Shown here: piece by piece, positions 48,115 through 57,724 of the stretch
Position numbering within the stretch: position 1 is the first letter of the stretch
How the letters are laid out: each line of letters opens with the position of its first letter
Source of the DNA: CAVQBC01 sp963848415
GTDB taxonomy: Bacteria > Actinomycetota > Thermoleophilia > Solirubrobacterales > Solirubrobacteraceae
DNA length: 64,000 bases
Assembly (NCBI GenBank): GCA_963848415.1
Contig: CAWKDN010000001.1
Span: 372,001-436,000 of the forward strand
Reading direction: 5' to 3'
Notes under the pieces: model-generated
The model's input: the letters and a program-made list of their open reading frames with translations, nothing else
The model's database searches: none
Told to the model about the DNA's origin: nothing
Program-made: the position numbers and the translations under genes

Positions 48115-49668
48115 CTATCGCCCGTGCGTCCAGCGGCCTCCCACCATCGTCGCCTCCACGCTCGCCGCGGCCAGCGCGTCGCTGCCGGCGAGCGGATCGT
48201 GGCTGAGCACGACGAGGTCGGCGAGCAGGCCCGGCGCCAGCCGGCCGCGGACGCCCTCCTCGCCCGCCAGCCAGGCGGGCGCGACCGTCGAGGCGGCGAG
48301 CGCCGTCTCGGCGTCGAGCGCCTCGTGGGGCCGCCACGGCGGCCGCTCGCCGTCCGTGCGCAGCACGGCCGCGCGGATCGCGTCCAGCGGCACCAGCGCC
48401 TCGATCGGCGCGTCGGAGCCGAAGGCCAGGCGGACCCCCGCCGCGTGCAGCGAGCGGTAGGCGTAGGCGCCCTCGAGGCGATCCGCCCACAGCCGCTCGG
48501 CCACGTCGCGGTCGGTGGTGGCCATCGCCGGCTGGACGCTGGCGGTGATCCCGAGCGCGGCGAGCCGGGGACGGTCGGCGGCGGTGACGCACTGCGCGTG
48601 CTCGATCCGCTGGCGCAGGCCGCGCGGGCGCCACGCGTCCGCGGTGGCGGCGTACGCGTCGAGCGCGTCGCGGACGGCGAGGTCGCCGATCGCGTGCACG
48701 GCGACCGGGAAGCCGGCCTGGGCGGCGGCCCGGACCTGCGCGGTGAACGCCGCGGCGGTCGTGACCTCGACCCCCTCCTGGGCGGTGCCGTCCGGCGCCA
48801 ATAGCCGGGCGGTGCGCGAGCCGAGCGTGCCGTCGAGGAAGGCCTTGAGGTAGCCGAGCCGCAGCCACGCGTCGCCCGTGCCGGGCGTGACGCCGTCGGC
48901 GACCAGCTCCGCCAGCCGGGCGAGCGGCAGCGACTGCCACACCCGCAGCGACAGGGCACCCTCGCCGCGCAGCGCCCGGAAGACCTCGAGCGCCCCGACG
49001 ACCCCGTCCTTGTCGTGGATCGCGGTCACGCCCTGCGCCGCCGCGGCAGGCAGCGCCGCGCGCGTGGCCTCGAGCAGCTCGGCGTGGCTCGCGCCGGCGT
49101 GCTCGTCGCGGAAGCGCCACGCCGCCGCCTCACGCAGGACGCCCGTCGGCATCCCGGCGGCATCGCGCTCGACGACGCCGCCGGGCGCCTCGAGGTCGCC
49201 GCCGGCGCGGGCGAGCGCGGCGCTGTTGAGCCACAGCGAGTGCCAGTCGTGCGCGAGCAGCGCGACCGGGACGTCGCCGGTCACCGCGTCGAGCGCCTCG
49301 CGCGTCGGCTCGCCGCCGCCCTGCCAGGTCTCCTGGGTCCAGCCGAAGCCGCGCACCCAGCGCCCCGTAGGCGCGGCGGCCGCGGCGTCGCCGGCGCGGG
49401 CGAGCACCTCGGCCAGCGAGCCGGTGTCCTCGAGGCGGAGCTCCGACCGGGTCAGCGCCCACGTCGGGAAGTGCGCATGCGCGTCGGTGAAGCCGGGGAC
49501 GACGCAGCGCCCGCCGAGGTCGACGCGATCGGCGCCCGCCACAGTCTCGCCCGCCTGGAGCACTGCCGCGATCTGCTCGCCCTCGACCAACACGGCGCCT
49601 GCCGCCGGCCGGCGCGGGTCGAGCGTGTGGACGACGGCGTTTGAGAGCAGCAGGCGGCGGCCGGGCAC
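48115..49668 (-). CDS. Amidohydrolase of the YtcJ-like (amidohydrolase 3) family
   Basis: 517 residues from GTG 49668. Metal motif DAHAHFPTWAL near residue 61, then HDKDGVVGALE, FPVAVHAIGD, QRIEHAQ and FGSDAPIEAL. The family hydrolyses C-N or other bonds of unknown compounds. TAGGCT at 49683-49678 lies 9 bases before the GTG. Co-directional with the aldehyde dehydrogenase. Confidence 0.9.
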   Translation of the reverse strand: MPGRRLLLSNAVVHTLDPRRPAAGAVLVEGEQIAAVLQAGETVAGADRVDLGGRCVVPGFTDAHAHFPTWALTRSELRLEDTGSLAEVLARAGDAAAAAPTGRWVRGFGWTQETWQGGGEPTREALDAVTGDVPVALLAHDWHSLWLNSAALARAGGDLEAPGGVVERDAAGMPTGVLREAAAWRFRDEHAGASHAELLEATRAALPAAAAQGVTAIHDKDGVVGALEVFRALRGEGALSLRVWQSLPLARLAELVADGVTPGTGDAWLRLGYLKAFLDGTLGSRTARLLAPDGTAQEGVEVTTAAAFTAQVRAAAQAGFPVAVHAIGDLAVRDALDAYAATADAWRPRGLRQRIEHAQCVTAADRPRLAALGITASVQPAMATTDRDVAERLWADRLEGAYAYRSLHAAGVRLAFGSDAPIEALVPLDAIRAAVLRTDGERPPWRPHEALDAETALAASTVAPAWLAGEEGVRGRLAPGLLADLVVLSHDPLAGSDALAAASVEATMVGGRWTHGR

Positions 49669-49677
49669 GGCGGCGGC

Positions 49678-49687
49678 AGCCTACCCT
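49678..49687. promoter_or_regulatory. Overlapping bidirectional -10 boxes
   Basis: The stretch AGCCTACCCT contains TAGGCT on the minus strand (49683-49678, 9 bases before GTG 49668) and TACCCT on the plus strand (49682-49687, 8 bases before ATG 49696). They share TA at 49682-49683. Confidence 0.5.
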
Positions 49688-49695
49688 CAGCGGCG

Positions 49696-50128
49696 ATGAC
49701 CGGCCACGACGGCGAGCCGCGCGCGGCGTGGCTGAAGACGCTCGGCGGGCAGGGCCGGCCGCTGGACGCGAGCTGGATCGAGGCCGGACCGGAGCGTCTG
49801 CGGGTGACGTGGTTCCCGCGCCGGGCCGCGGATGGCGCAAGGTGACCGGCTGGTCTACTACGCCGCGGGCTGGCAGTCGGTCTTCGCCGTCGGCGAGGTG
49901 GCCTCCGACGGGCCGGTCCCGGAGCCGAGCCCGAGCAACCCGCGGCGCTGGCCGTGGGCGGTCCACGTGCGCCTGCACCTGTGCGTGCCCGACCTCACCT
50001 TCGCCCCGCCGCTGCTGTCGATCGGCGTCCTGCCGCGCTCGCTGAGCCAGCACTCCCACATCCGCATGACCGAGGAGCAGTACCGGCGCGCCGTCGAGGC
50101 GATCGCCGACACCGCCCGGCGCTGGTAA
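49696..50128 (+). pseudogene. Frameshifted small PUA/EVE-like protein gene
   Basis: From ATG 49696 the frame reads AWLKTLGGQGRPLDASWIE...RVTWFPRRAADGAR and stops near 49844. The natural continuation, MAQGDRLVYYAAGWQSVFAV...SQHSHIRMTEEQYRRAVEAI, is in the next frame from 49832 to 50128. An extra G near 49830 accounts for it. The two halves together resemble an EVE/PUA-like domain of about 140 residues, a guess from pattern only. It could also be a sequencing error. Confidence 0.6.
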
Positions 50129-50135
50129 GGAGAGC

Positions 50136-51179
50136 TCAGCCGGCGAGGGCGGTCTTGAGCGCGGCGATGGCGCGGATCTCGACCGGATCGGCGCCGCGCA
50201 GCACCGCCAGGTAGAGCGAGACGAGGTCGCCGAGGAGCACGAGCGAGACGAGCCGCTCAAGCCGGCTCTCGCCGCGCGTGGCGACCCGCTCGACGGCGGC
50301 GGCGCCGCCGGCCACGACCTCGGCGGTGACGGCGAAGCGCGCGTCCAGGCGCTCGTCCGCGCCGGGGTCCTCGAGGAAGACCGCCGCCAGCCGGCCGGCC
50401 TCCGGCGCCCCGTCCCAGCCGACGATCTCGTTGTGGTCGAGCTCGGGCAGCTCGGAGGCGAAGGCCGGCAGCTTGGCGTTCTCGTTGAGCTGGCACTTCC
50501 AGCGGTAGGCGGCCGCGGCGGTCAGCCCGGCGCCGGCGATCACCGGCAGCGTGCCCTCGAGCCGCACGGCCAGCGCCTTGGCCTCGGACTCCTCGTCGCC
50601 GCCCGGACCCCACTCGGCCGCGAGGCGCTCGGCGAGCGTCGCGGCGGCCTCGACCTCGTCGCGCAGCGAGGGCCCCGCGCCGCACAGCGCCGCCGCCTCG
50701 AGCGCCACGACGGTCGAGTAGCCGACCGCGGCCCGCGGCTGGAAGCCGCCCGGGAGCGGGATCACGGGCACGCCGTCCGCCCGCGCGCGCGCGGCCAGGC
50801 CGCCGCCGGTGGTGGCGACGACGCGGCGCAGGCCGCGCGCGGCCGCTTCGTCGTAGACCGCGAGCGTCTCCTCGGTCTCACCCGAGTAGCTCGAGGCGAG
50901 CAGGAACGCGTCGTCGCCCACCCAGGCGGGCAGCTCGTAACCCGAGACGAGCGTCACCGGCCGCCGCGCGCGCGCGCCGAGCGCCGCGAGCGCGAGCCGC
51001 CCGCCGATGCCCGAGCCGCCCATCCCGGCGACCACCAGGCCGCCCGGCGCCTCGTGCGGCCGCAGCCCGGCCGAGTCCACCCGCCACAGCGCGTCCCGCA
51101 GGTGGACCGGCAGGTCGAGGATCTCGGCCAGCTGACCCGTGGAGTCGACTGCCGCTACCGCGGCTGGATCGAGAGCCAT
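50136..51179 (-). CDS. SIS-domain phosphoglucose/phosphomannose isomerase
   Basis: 347 residues: SIS pattern LVVAGMGGSGIGGRLALAAL and SSYSGETEETLAVYDEA in the N-terminal half and a bifunctional PGI/PMI-type C-terminal domain with LPELDHNEIVGW. It interconverts fructose 6-phosphate with glucose or mannose 6-phosphate. Start and the preceding gene's stop overlap (TGATG). Together with the next two genes it feeds sugar-nucleotide synthesis. Confidence 0.9.
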   Translation of the reverse strand: MALDPAAVAAVDSTGQLAEILDLPVHLRDALWRVDSAGLRPHEAPGGLVVAGMGGSGIGGRLALAALGARARRPVTLVSGYELPAWVGDDAFLLASSYSGETEETLAVYDEAAARGLRRVVATTGGGLAARARADGVPVIPLPGGFQPRAAVGYSTVVALEAAALCGAGPSLRDEVEAAATLAERLAAEWGPGGDEESEAKALAVRLEGTLPVIAGAGLTAAAAYRWKCQLNENAKLPAFASELPELDHNEIVGWDGAPEAGRLAAVFLEDPGADERLDARFAVTAEVVAGGAAAVERVATRGESRLERLVSLVLLGDLVSLYLAVLRGADPVEIRAIAALKTALAG

Positions 51180-52279
51180 CAGAAGCGGACGGCGCCGTCG
51201 GGCAGCTCGACGCCGGGGAAGATGCGCATGCCGTTGGTGATCACGTTGTGGGCGCCCACCGTGACGCCCTCGCCGAGGACGCTGAGGCCCTCGATGTGCG
51301 TGCCGTCGCCGATCCGCACCCCGCCGCCCACGATGCAGCCGCGCAGCGTGCAGTTGGCGCCGATCTCCGAGCCGCGCATGACCACGCTGCGCTCGACCAG
51401 CGTGTCGGCGCCGACGCTGACGCCGCTCTCCAGCACGGCGCGGCCGCCGATCTGCGCCCCGCCCGCGATCCGGCAGCGCGGCTCGACCAGGGCGGCGGGG
51501 ATCACCCGCCCCTCGCTGTCGAGGTCCTGGGCGACCGACAGGTAGCCCTGCCCCATGCGCTCGCCGACGGCGGTGGCGACCGAGCCCTCGAGGATGTCCC
51601 AGGTGGCCCGCAGGTAGCGGTCCGGCGTGCCGATGTCCAGCCAGTAGCCGTCCGTGACGCAGCCGTACAGGCCGTCGCCGACGAGCTGGGGGAACACGTC
51701 GCGCTCGATCGAGGCCGGGACGCCGAACTCGAGCTCGGAGAGGACCTCGCGCTCGAGCACGTAGACGCCGGCCGAGATGTTGCGGGTGTCGATCTGGTCG
51801 GGCGCCGGCTTCTCGACGAACTCCGTCACCTCGCCGTCGCCGCCGATGCGAACGAGGCCGTAGTTGGTCGGGTCCTCGACGGGCGTCAGCGCGAGCGTGG
51901 CGCGCGCCCCCGTACGCTCGTGCTGCTCGAGCTGGCCGCGCACGTCGAGGTCGGTGAGGACGTCGCCGTTGAGCATCACGAAGCGCTCGTCGAGCAGCTC
52001 CTCGGCGAACTTGACCGCCCCGCCGGTGCCCAGCGGCTGGGGCTCTTCCACGTAGCGCAGGCGGACGCCGTAGGCGCCGCCGTCGCCGAGCACGTTGCGC
52101 ACCCCGTGGGCCATGTGCCCGCAGGACATCACGACGTCGTCGACGCCGTGGGTGCGCAGCCAGTCGAGCATGAAGGCGATGAACGGCCGGTCGACCAGCG
52201 GGACGACGGGCTTCGGGACGGTCGTCGTCAGCGGTCGCAGGCGGGTGCCTTCGCCTCCCGCGAGGATCAGCGCCTGCAT
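51179..52279 (-). CDS. Sugar-phosphate nucleotidyltransferase (mannose-1-phosphate guanylyltransferase-like)
   Basis: 366 residues. The nucleotide loop ILAGGEGTRLRPLT opens the protein, with LNGDVLTDLD and VEKP following; the C-terminal third is a left-handed beta-helix of hexapeptide repeats (GCIVGGGVRIGDGTHIEGL). It makes GDP-mannose or another NDP-sugar. Overlaps both neighbours by one base, so ugd-like, nucleotidyltransferase and SIS genes form one coupled operon. Confidence 0.92.
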   Translation of the reverse strand: MQALILAGGEGTRLRPLTTTVPKPVVPLVDRPFIAFMLDWLRTHGVDDVVMSCGHMAHGVRNVLGDGGAYGVRLRYVEEPQPLGTGGAVKFAEELLDERFVMLNGDVLTDLDVRGQLEQHERTGARATLALTPVEDPTNYGLVRIGGDGEVTEFVEKPAPDQIDTRNISAGVYVLEREVLSELEFGVPASIERDVFPQLVGDGLYGCVTDGYWLDIGTPDRYLRATWDILEGSVATAVGERMGQGYLSVAQDLDSEGRVIPAALVEPRCRIAGGAQIGGRAVLESGVSVGADTLVERSVVMRGSEIGANCTLRGCIVGGGVRIGDGTHIEGLSVLGEGVTVGAHNVITNGMRIFPGVELPDGAVRF

Positions 52280-53610
52280 CAGGTGAGCGCGCCCTCGCGG
52301 TCGGCGCTCGCGCTGGCCGTCCCGCGCCCGACGCCCTCGTAGACCAGGCCGGCGGCGGTGGCCGAGGCGGCGTCGAGGTAGTTGCGCCCGTCGACGAGCA
52401 GCTTGCCGCGCATGCGCCGGGCGACCTCGCCCAGGTCCAGCTCGGCGAACTCCGGCCACTCCGTGACCAGCACGACCGCGTCGGCGCCGTCGATCGCCTC
52501 GAGCGCCGAGGCCTTGAGGTCGACACCGGAGATCAGCTTGCGCGCCTCCTCCTCGGCCACCGGGTCGTAGGCACGCACGCGCGCGCCCTCGGCCAGCATG
52601 CGGGCGGAGAGCACGAGCGAGGAGGCCTCGCGCATGTCGTCCGTGTTGGGCTTGAAGGCGAGCCCGAGCAGCGCGATCTCCTTGCCCACCAGCGGCCCCA
52701 GGTGCTTCTGGAGCTTGGAGAGCACGCGCCGCTTCTGCAGCTCGTTGACCTCGATCACCGAGTTGAGCAGCTGGAAGTGGTAGCCCGAGTTGCCCGCCAG
52801 CTGCTTGAGCGCCGCGACGTCCTTCGGGAAGCACGAGCCGCCGAAGCCGATCCCCGCCTGCAGGAACTTCGGCCCGATGCGGTCGTCGAGCCCCATGCCG
52901 CGCGCCACCTCGACGACGTCGGCGCCCGTCTCCTCGCAGACGTTGGCGATCTCGTTGATGAAGGAGATCTTCGTGGCCAGGAAGGCGTTGGAGGCGAGCT
53001 TGACCATCTCGGCGCTGCGGATGTCGGTGCGGACCAGCGGCGCGTTGAGCGGGCTGTAGAGCTCGACCACCGCGTCGCCCGCCCAGTCGCCGTCGTCGCC
53101 GATCACGACCCGATCGGGGGCGAGGAAGTCCTTGATCGCCGAGCCCTCCTTGAGGAACTCCGGGCAGGAGACGTAGCGGAAGCCGCCCTTGCCCTGCTCG
53201 GCGAAGGTCCGCTTGATGTGGTCGCCGGTGCCGCTCGGGACCGTCGACTTCATCACCAGCGCGTGGGTGTCGGAGGGCGGCATCGCGTCCACGACCGAGC
53301 GCACGGCGGAGAGGTCGGCGTCGCCCGAGTAGGTCGGCGGCGTGCCGACGGCCACGAACAGCAGCCGGGCGTGGTCCAGCGCGTCGCTGAGATCGGTGGA
53401 GAAGTGCAGCCGGTCGCGGTGCTCGAGCACGAGCTCGGACAGGCCGGGCTCCCAGATCGGGATGCGCCCCTGCTTGAGGCCCTCGATCTTCTCCGCGTCG
53501 ATGTCGATGCAGTAGACCTCGGAGCCGAGCTCGGCGAAGCCCGCCGCCGTGACCAGGCCCACGTATCCGGTGCCGATGACGCCGATCGGCTCGCGCGCAG
53601 GGGTGCTCAT
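52279..53610 (-). CDS. UDP-glucose/GDP-mannose 6-dehydrogenase
   Basis: 443 residues from ATG 53610. The NAD motif is GVIGTGYVGLVTA, the thioester-forming Cys lies in GFGGSCFPKDVAAL, and the C-terminal domain has GLAFKPNTDDMREASSL. It makes UDP-glucuronate or a relative for envelope polysaccharides. TAGGGT at 53626-53621 lies 10 bases before the ATG. Confidence 0.94.
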   Translation of the reverse strand: MSTPAREPIGVIGTGYVGLVTAAGFAELGSEVYCIDIDAEKIEGLKQGRIPIWEPGLSELVLEHRDRLHFSTDLSDALDHARLLFVAVGTPPTYSGDADLSAVRSVVDAMPPSDTHALVMKSTVPSGTGDHIKRTFAEQGKGGFRYVSCPEFLKEGSAIKDFLAPDRVVIGDDGDWAGDAVVELYSPLNAPLVRTDIRSAEMVKLASNAFLATKISFINEIANVCEETGADVVEVARGMGLDDRIGPKFLQAGIGFGGSCFPKDVAALKQLAGNSGYHFQLLNSVIEVNELQKRRVLSKLQKHLGPLVGKEIALLGLAFKPNTDDMREASSLVLSARMLAEGARVRAYDPVAEEEARKLISGVDLKASALEAIDGADAVVLVTEWPEFAELDLGEVARRMRGKLLVDGRNYLDAASATAAGLVYEGVGRGTASASADREGALT

Positions 53611-53662
53611 GGGGCGCACGACCCTACCAATCGCCGGCGCGGAGAAGTTGAGCTCACAAGCG

Positions 53663-55213
53663 CTACTGGCCGAGCCGCTGGAGCGAGGAGGCGATGCCGA
53701 TCATCTCCTTCGCGTCGAGCGACTGGGAGAGCGTGTTGGAGACCCAGTAGACGGCCTTCGGCGTCTTCCAGGCGACCATCCGCAGCCGGTTGCCGTCGTA
53801 GTAGAGGCGCAGCGGGCGCCCGTCCACCCGGCGGATCCGGTCGGGCCCGTCGAGGATCGGCGGGTCCCGCCAGTTGGTGCCCTGGACGCCGTAGTAGTCG
53901 CCGATCCGCCCCGTGCTCAGCACCAGGCGGTAGGCGCGGTGCAGCTTGCCGGTCTCGTCGCGCAGGCGATAGACGCGCGGGCCGTCGCCCTGGTAGCGCG
54001 AGCCGACCTGCCGCAGGCGCGGGAAGTAGAACGGGAAGCCGGCCTTCTTGCCGGTGACGATCGCCATGTTCTCGCCCTCGGTCTTGGCGACCTCGAGGCC
54101 GGTCACGCTCGCCGCCTTGTTGCGCGAGCGCGCCCGTCGCTTCGCCCGCCGCTTGACCTCGCGGTTCTCGCCGCCGGTCGTGCGGCTCTGGCGCCGGGGG
54201 GCGGCGGAGGCCTGCCCGCCCAGGAACTCGTCCACCGTCTTTGAGAGGTCGGCTTTGCTGGCGGTCACGTAAGAGGCGGTCTCGCCCGAGATGCGGAAGC
54301 CGACCTCGTTGATCTGCTTGCCCTGGGAGAAGATCGCCAGCTGCAGCAGGGCGAAGATCTGCTTGGTCGAGCGCAGGGAGCGGTCCACCTGCACGTAGCT
54401 GCCGAAGATGCGCGCCAGCTCGCGCCGGTCGGAGAGGCTGAACAGCCGGCGCACGCCCGCCGTGCCCTTGAGCTGGCGCAGGAAGTCCTGTTGGCGGGCG
54501 GCGCGCACGAAGTCGTTGTCGGTGTGGCGGTAGCGGACGTAGTCCAGCGCGTCGCGGCCCTCGAGCTTCTGGTAGCCGGCCGGGACGTCGATCGTCGCGT
54601 ACGGAGTGGCGGAGTCCACGGGCGGGGCGTTGTCGTTGTAGTAGCGACGGTCGACGTCGACGTAGACGCCGCCGATGTAGTTGATGGCCTTCCGGAAGGC
54701 GCTGAAGTCGATGACCATCACGTTGTTGATGTCGAACGGCTCGCCCGGGCGGGAGAGCACCGACTTCACCGTCTGCAGGGTCTTGCGCGGACCGCCCTCC
54801 GAGAAGGCGCGGTTGATGCGGTCGGTGACCGTCGTCCCCTTGCGTGTGCGCAGCCGGACCTTGAGGTCGCGCGGGATCGACATCACCGAGATGGCGTCCT
54901 TGTCGGGGTCCACGCGCATCAGCAGGATCGTGTCCGAGCGCACCGGGTTGCCCTGGTCCTTGTCCACCCAGCGGGCGTCGGAGCCCAGGACCATGATCGT
55001 CCGCGGGTCGCCCGCCTCCGCGCGGGTGATCTCCGGCAGCTCGATCTGCGCGCGGCCCTTGCCGAGGAACTCGTCCTTGACGGTGTCGACCTCGAGGATC
55101 ACCGTGGCCGACACCGCGCTGGCGGTGACGAGCACGATCAGGATGCCGGCCAGCAGCGCGCGCTTGATCACCCCGAGGCCGACCCGGGGTGGCGTGTCCG
55201 GGGCCGGCGTCAC
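53663..55213 (-). CDS. LytR-CpsA-Psr (LCP) family protein with extra C-terminal domain
   Basis: 516 residues from GTG 55213, overlapping the M20 stop codon. One N-terminal membrane helix (about residues 17-38), then the LCP core: IMVLGSDAR, SDTILLMRVDPD, ISVMSIPRDL, YIGGVYVDVDR, LEGRDALDYVRYRH. LCP enzymes transfer glycopolymers to peptidoglycan. After an Arg-rich linker near residue 365 comes an unusual beta-rich domain of about 130 residues (PFYFPRLRQVGSRY...YRLRDETGKLHRAYRLVL) that I do not recognise. Confidence 0.9.
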   Translation of the reverse strand: MTPAPDTPPRVGLGVIKRALLAGILIVLVTASAVSATVILEVDTVKDEFLGKGRAQIELPEITRAEAGDPRTIMVLGSDARWVDKDQGNPVRSDTILLMRVDPDKDAISVMSIPRDLKVRLRTRKGTTVTDRINRAFSEGGPRKTLQTVKSVLSRPGEPFDINNVMVIDFSAFRKAINYIGGVYVDVDRRYYNDNAPPVDSATPYATIDVPAGYQKLEGRDALDYVRYRHTDNDFVRAARQQDFLRQLKGTAGVRRLFSLSDRRELARIFGSYVQVDRSLRSTKQIFALLQLAIFSQGKQINEVGFRISGETASYVTASKADLSKTVDEFLGGQASAAPRRQSRTTGGENREVKRRAKRRARSRNKAASVTGLEVAKTEGENMAIVTGKKAGFPFYFPRLRQVGSRYQGDGPRVYRLRDETGKLHRAYRLVLSTGRIGDYYGVQGTNWRDPPILDGPDRIRRVDGRPLRLYYDGNRLRMVAWKTPKAVYWVSNTLSQSLDAKEMIGIASSLQRLGQ

Positions 55214-56343
55214 CCCCGCCCGCCCTCGACGGCCCGCAGCGGCGCGGCCTCGCTCTCGCGGCGCTCGAGCCGGTCGGGCAGCTCGAGCACGAAGTCGCGC
55301 AGCGCCTGCCGGTAGCGCGCCAGCGAGGAGATCGAGACCCACTCCTCGGGGCCGTGGTGGCCGGCGCCCGCCGGCCCGAACTCCACGGCGGGGATGCCCG
55401 CCTCCAGGAACGAGACGGCGTCGGAGGCCCCGTCGCGCCCGACGCTCATCGCCTCGCCCATCGTCGAGCGCCCGACCGCGTCGACGAGGGCGAGCACGTA
55501 GGGGTTCGAGCGCGAGACGTAGGCGGGCACGCGCGTGAAGGTCCGCAGCACCTCGATGTCCGGGATCTCGCGGATCTGGCCGAGGATGTCGGCGGGATCC
55601 TGGTTCGGCAGATAGCGGACGTCGACGACCATCGTGCAGAGGTCGGGCACCTTGTTGAGCGCGTCACCCCCGGCGATCCGGCCGAGGTTGATGGAGGGAC
55701 GGTCGAACATCTCCGAGGACTCGCGCGCGAAGGGCAATGACTCGATTCGGCGAAAGACCTCGATCGCCTTCAACACCGCGTTGTCGCCGAGCCAGGGAGT
55801 GGAGCCGTGCGCGGCGCGACCGTGGACCGCGATGCGGGCCGCCAGCACCCCCTTGGCCTGGACCCCGACGTGCAGGTCGGTCGGCTCGCCGGTGATCGCG
55901 AAGTCGGCCGCCAGCCCGGCCCGCACCAGCTCGTCGGTGGAGCGGGTGTCGATGTCCTCGGACTCCTCGTCCGGGACGCACATGAAGTGGACGCGGACAC
56001 GGTCCTGCTCGGCGACGTCGCGCAGCGCGCACATCATCGCCGCGAGGCCGCCCTTCATGTCGTAGGCGCCGCGGCCGATCAGCCGGTCGTCCTCGACGCG
56101 CGGGGTGAACTGCTCGGGCCGGCCGGGGACGACGTCCAGGTGGCCGTGCAGCACGACGGTCGGCACGCCGGCCGCCGGCCCGACCGCCGCGGAGAGCACC
56201 GGGAGCCCGCCGAAGTCGTGGTCTGCGACGTCGATCTCGCGCGCCTCGAGCCAGCCCTTGACGAACCCGGCGGCGGCGCGCAGGCCGTCGTAGGTGGAGG
56301 TGTCGTAGGTGATCAGCCGTTCGGTGAGGGCGCGCTCGTCCAC
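55210..56343 (-). CDS. M20 family zinc peptidase/deacylase (ArgE/DapE-like)
   Basis: 377 residues from GTG 56343. Metal ligands are in VVLHGHLDVVPG, GRGAYDMKGGLAAMM, the catalytic CVPDEESED and AGAGHHGPEEW near the C-terminus. The amide substrate (N-acyl amino acid or peptide) is unknown. TACCCT at 56357-56352 lies 8 bases before the GTG. It is coupled to the LCP gene downstream. Confidence 0.9.
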   Translation of the reverse strand: MDERALTERLITYDTSTYDGLRAAAGFVKGWLEAREIDVADHDFGGLPVLSAAVGPAAGVPTVVLHGHLDVVPGRPEQFTPRVEDDRLIGRGAYDMKGGLAAMMCALRDVAEQDRVRVHFMCVPDEESEDIDTRSTDELVRAGLAADFAITGEPTDLHVGVQAKGVLAARIAVHGRAAHGSTPWLGDNAVLKAIEVFRRIESLPFARESSEMFDRPSINLGRIAGGDALNKVPDLCTMVVDVRYLPNQDPADILGQIREIPDIEVLRTFTRVPAYVSRSNPYVLALVDAVGRSTMGEAMSVGRDGASDAVSFLEAGIPAVEFGPAGAGHHGPEEWVSISSLARYRQALRDFVLELPDRLERRESEAAPLRAVEGGRG

Positions 56344-56380
56344 GCGCCAGCAGGGTAGCGGCGGAGCGCTCGCGGCCGGC

Positions 56381-57646
56381 TCAGCCCGCGGCGGCCGGAA
56401 CCGTCCGGGCCGGACCGGTGAGCACCGGGCGCACGCCCTGGATCCGGCCGGGCCGGAAGCTCGCCTTCTCCACCCCCGCGGCGCTCAGCTCGAGCCCGAG
56501 GATGCCCGTGGAGCTGGTGCCCGGCGAGAAGGCCGCGAAGACGAAGTTGCCGAGGCTGTAGGCGACGACCGTGCGGCGCACACGGCGGATCGGCTGGAGC
56601 ACGTGCGGATGGGCGCCGATCACGACCTGCGCCCCGCCCCGCACCGCCGCCGTCGCGAGGCCCTGCTGGCGAGCGCTGGGCTGGGTGGCGCGCTCCTCGC
56701 CCCAGTGGAAGACGACCACCACGACGTCGGCGGAGCGCTTGGCCGCCCGTGCCGCCGCCTCGACGCCGCCGGGCGTGGCCGCGGCGGTGCCGGGCGAGCT
56801 CGGGCCCGCGACGAAGCCGGCCGGGTTGACGTCCGAGAAGCCCAGGAAGGCGATCTTCAGCCCGAGCCGCTCGACCGTCTTGGCCCGCGCGGCGGCCTTG
56901 GCGTTCGGTCCGGCGCCGACCGCCACGAGGCCCGACCGGCGAGCGTTGACGAGCGTGTCGGCCAGCGCGAGCTTGCCGTAGTCCGCCGCGTGGTTGTTGG
57001 CCAGGCTGACGACGTCCAGGCCGGCGAAGTCCGCGGTCGCCTTCAGCGCGGCCGGCGTGCCACGGAAGTTGAACTCCTTGGGGACGGGGGCGCCGCGCAC
57101 GGAGACGGCGCACTCGAGGTTGCCGACCGCCACGTCGGCCTTGCGCAAGGTCGGCGCGACGCCGGTCCAGGGCGCCCTCGCGCCCGCGGAGCTCACGAGG
57201 TCCGCAGTCCGGTCGCCGAGGTTGACGTCACCGACGGCGGCGAGCGTGACGGCGCGCGTGCGGGCGATGCGGGTGTTCGAGAGCGCGTCGCCCTGGCGGA
57301 CGCGGAACGTGCTCTCGGGCGAGGGCGGCCTGGCGAGGTGGGTGAGGCGGAAGCGGCCGTTGGCATCCGCGCTGGTAGAGGCGACCTCGCTCCAGCGCCC
57401 GTCGCGCCGGCGCTCGAGCCCGATCCGCTCATCCGGCGCGGCGCCCGAGCCGGTGAAGCGGAACGGGACGCCGGTCGCGCGCGCCGCCGGCGTGTCGAGC
57501 TCGATCGCGGTCGGCGGGGCCTGGCTGGCGGCCGAGGCGCCGAGCAGCCCGGCGATCAGCAGCGCGACGACCACCACGCCCCCGCCCAGCGCGAGGATCG
57601 CGGCGAGCCGCGGTTGCCACGGGCGCTGCGACGGCAGGCCGGCCAC
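56381..57646 (-). CDS. CapA-family (poly-gamma-glutamate synthesis-like) metallophosphoesterase
   Basis: About 421 residues from GTG 57646. A signal anchor (residues 12-35), an Ig-like segment (about 45-125), then the CapA domain: LAAVGDVNLGDR, NLECAVS, SLANNHAADYG, VVFHWGEE and VVIGAHPHVLQP. CapA relatives act in envelope polymer metabolism. The far upstream frame extension is rejected. Confidence 0.85.
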   Translation of the reverse strand: MAGLPSQRPWQPRLAAILALGGGVVVVALLIAGLLGASAASQAPPTAIELDTPAARATGVPFRFTGSGAAPDERIGLERRRDGRWSEVASTSADANGRFRLTHLARPPSPESTFRVRQGDALSNTRIARTRAVTLAAVGDVNLGDRTADLVSSAGARAPWTGVAPTLRKADVAVGNLECAVSVRGAPVPKEFNFRGTPAALKATADFAGLDVVSLANNHAADYGKLALADTLVNARRSGLVAVGAGPNAKAAARAKTVERLGLKIAFLGFSDVNPAGFVAGPSSPGTAAATPGGVEAAARAAKRSADVVVVVFHWGEERATQPSARQQGLATAAVRGGAQVVIGAHPHVLQPIRRVRRTVVAYSLGNFVFAAFSPGTSSTGILGLELSAAGVEKASFRPGRIQGVRPVLTGPARTVPAAAG

Positions 57647-57724
57647 GGCTCGACGGTTTCGACGGTCAGCGTGCGAACCCTGCCGGTCAAGCTTTGCCCG
57701 GGGTGAGACGATGAGATGGACGAG

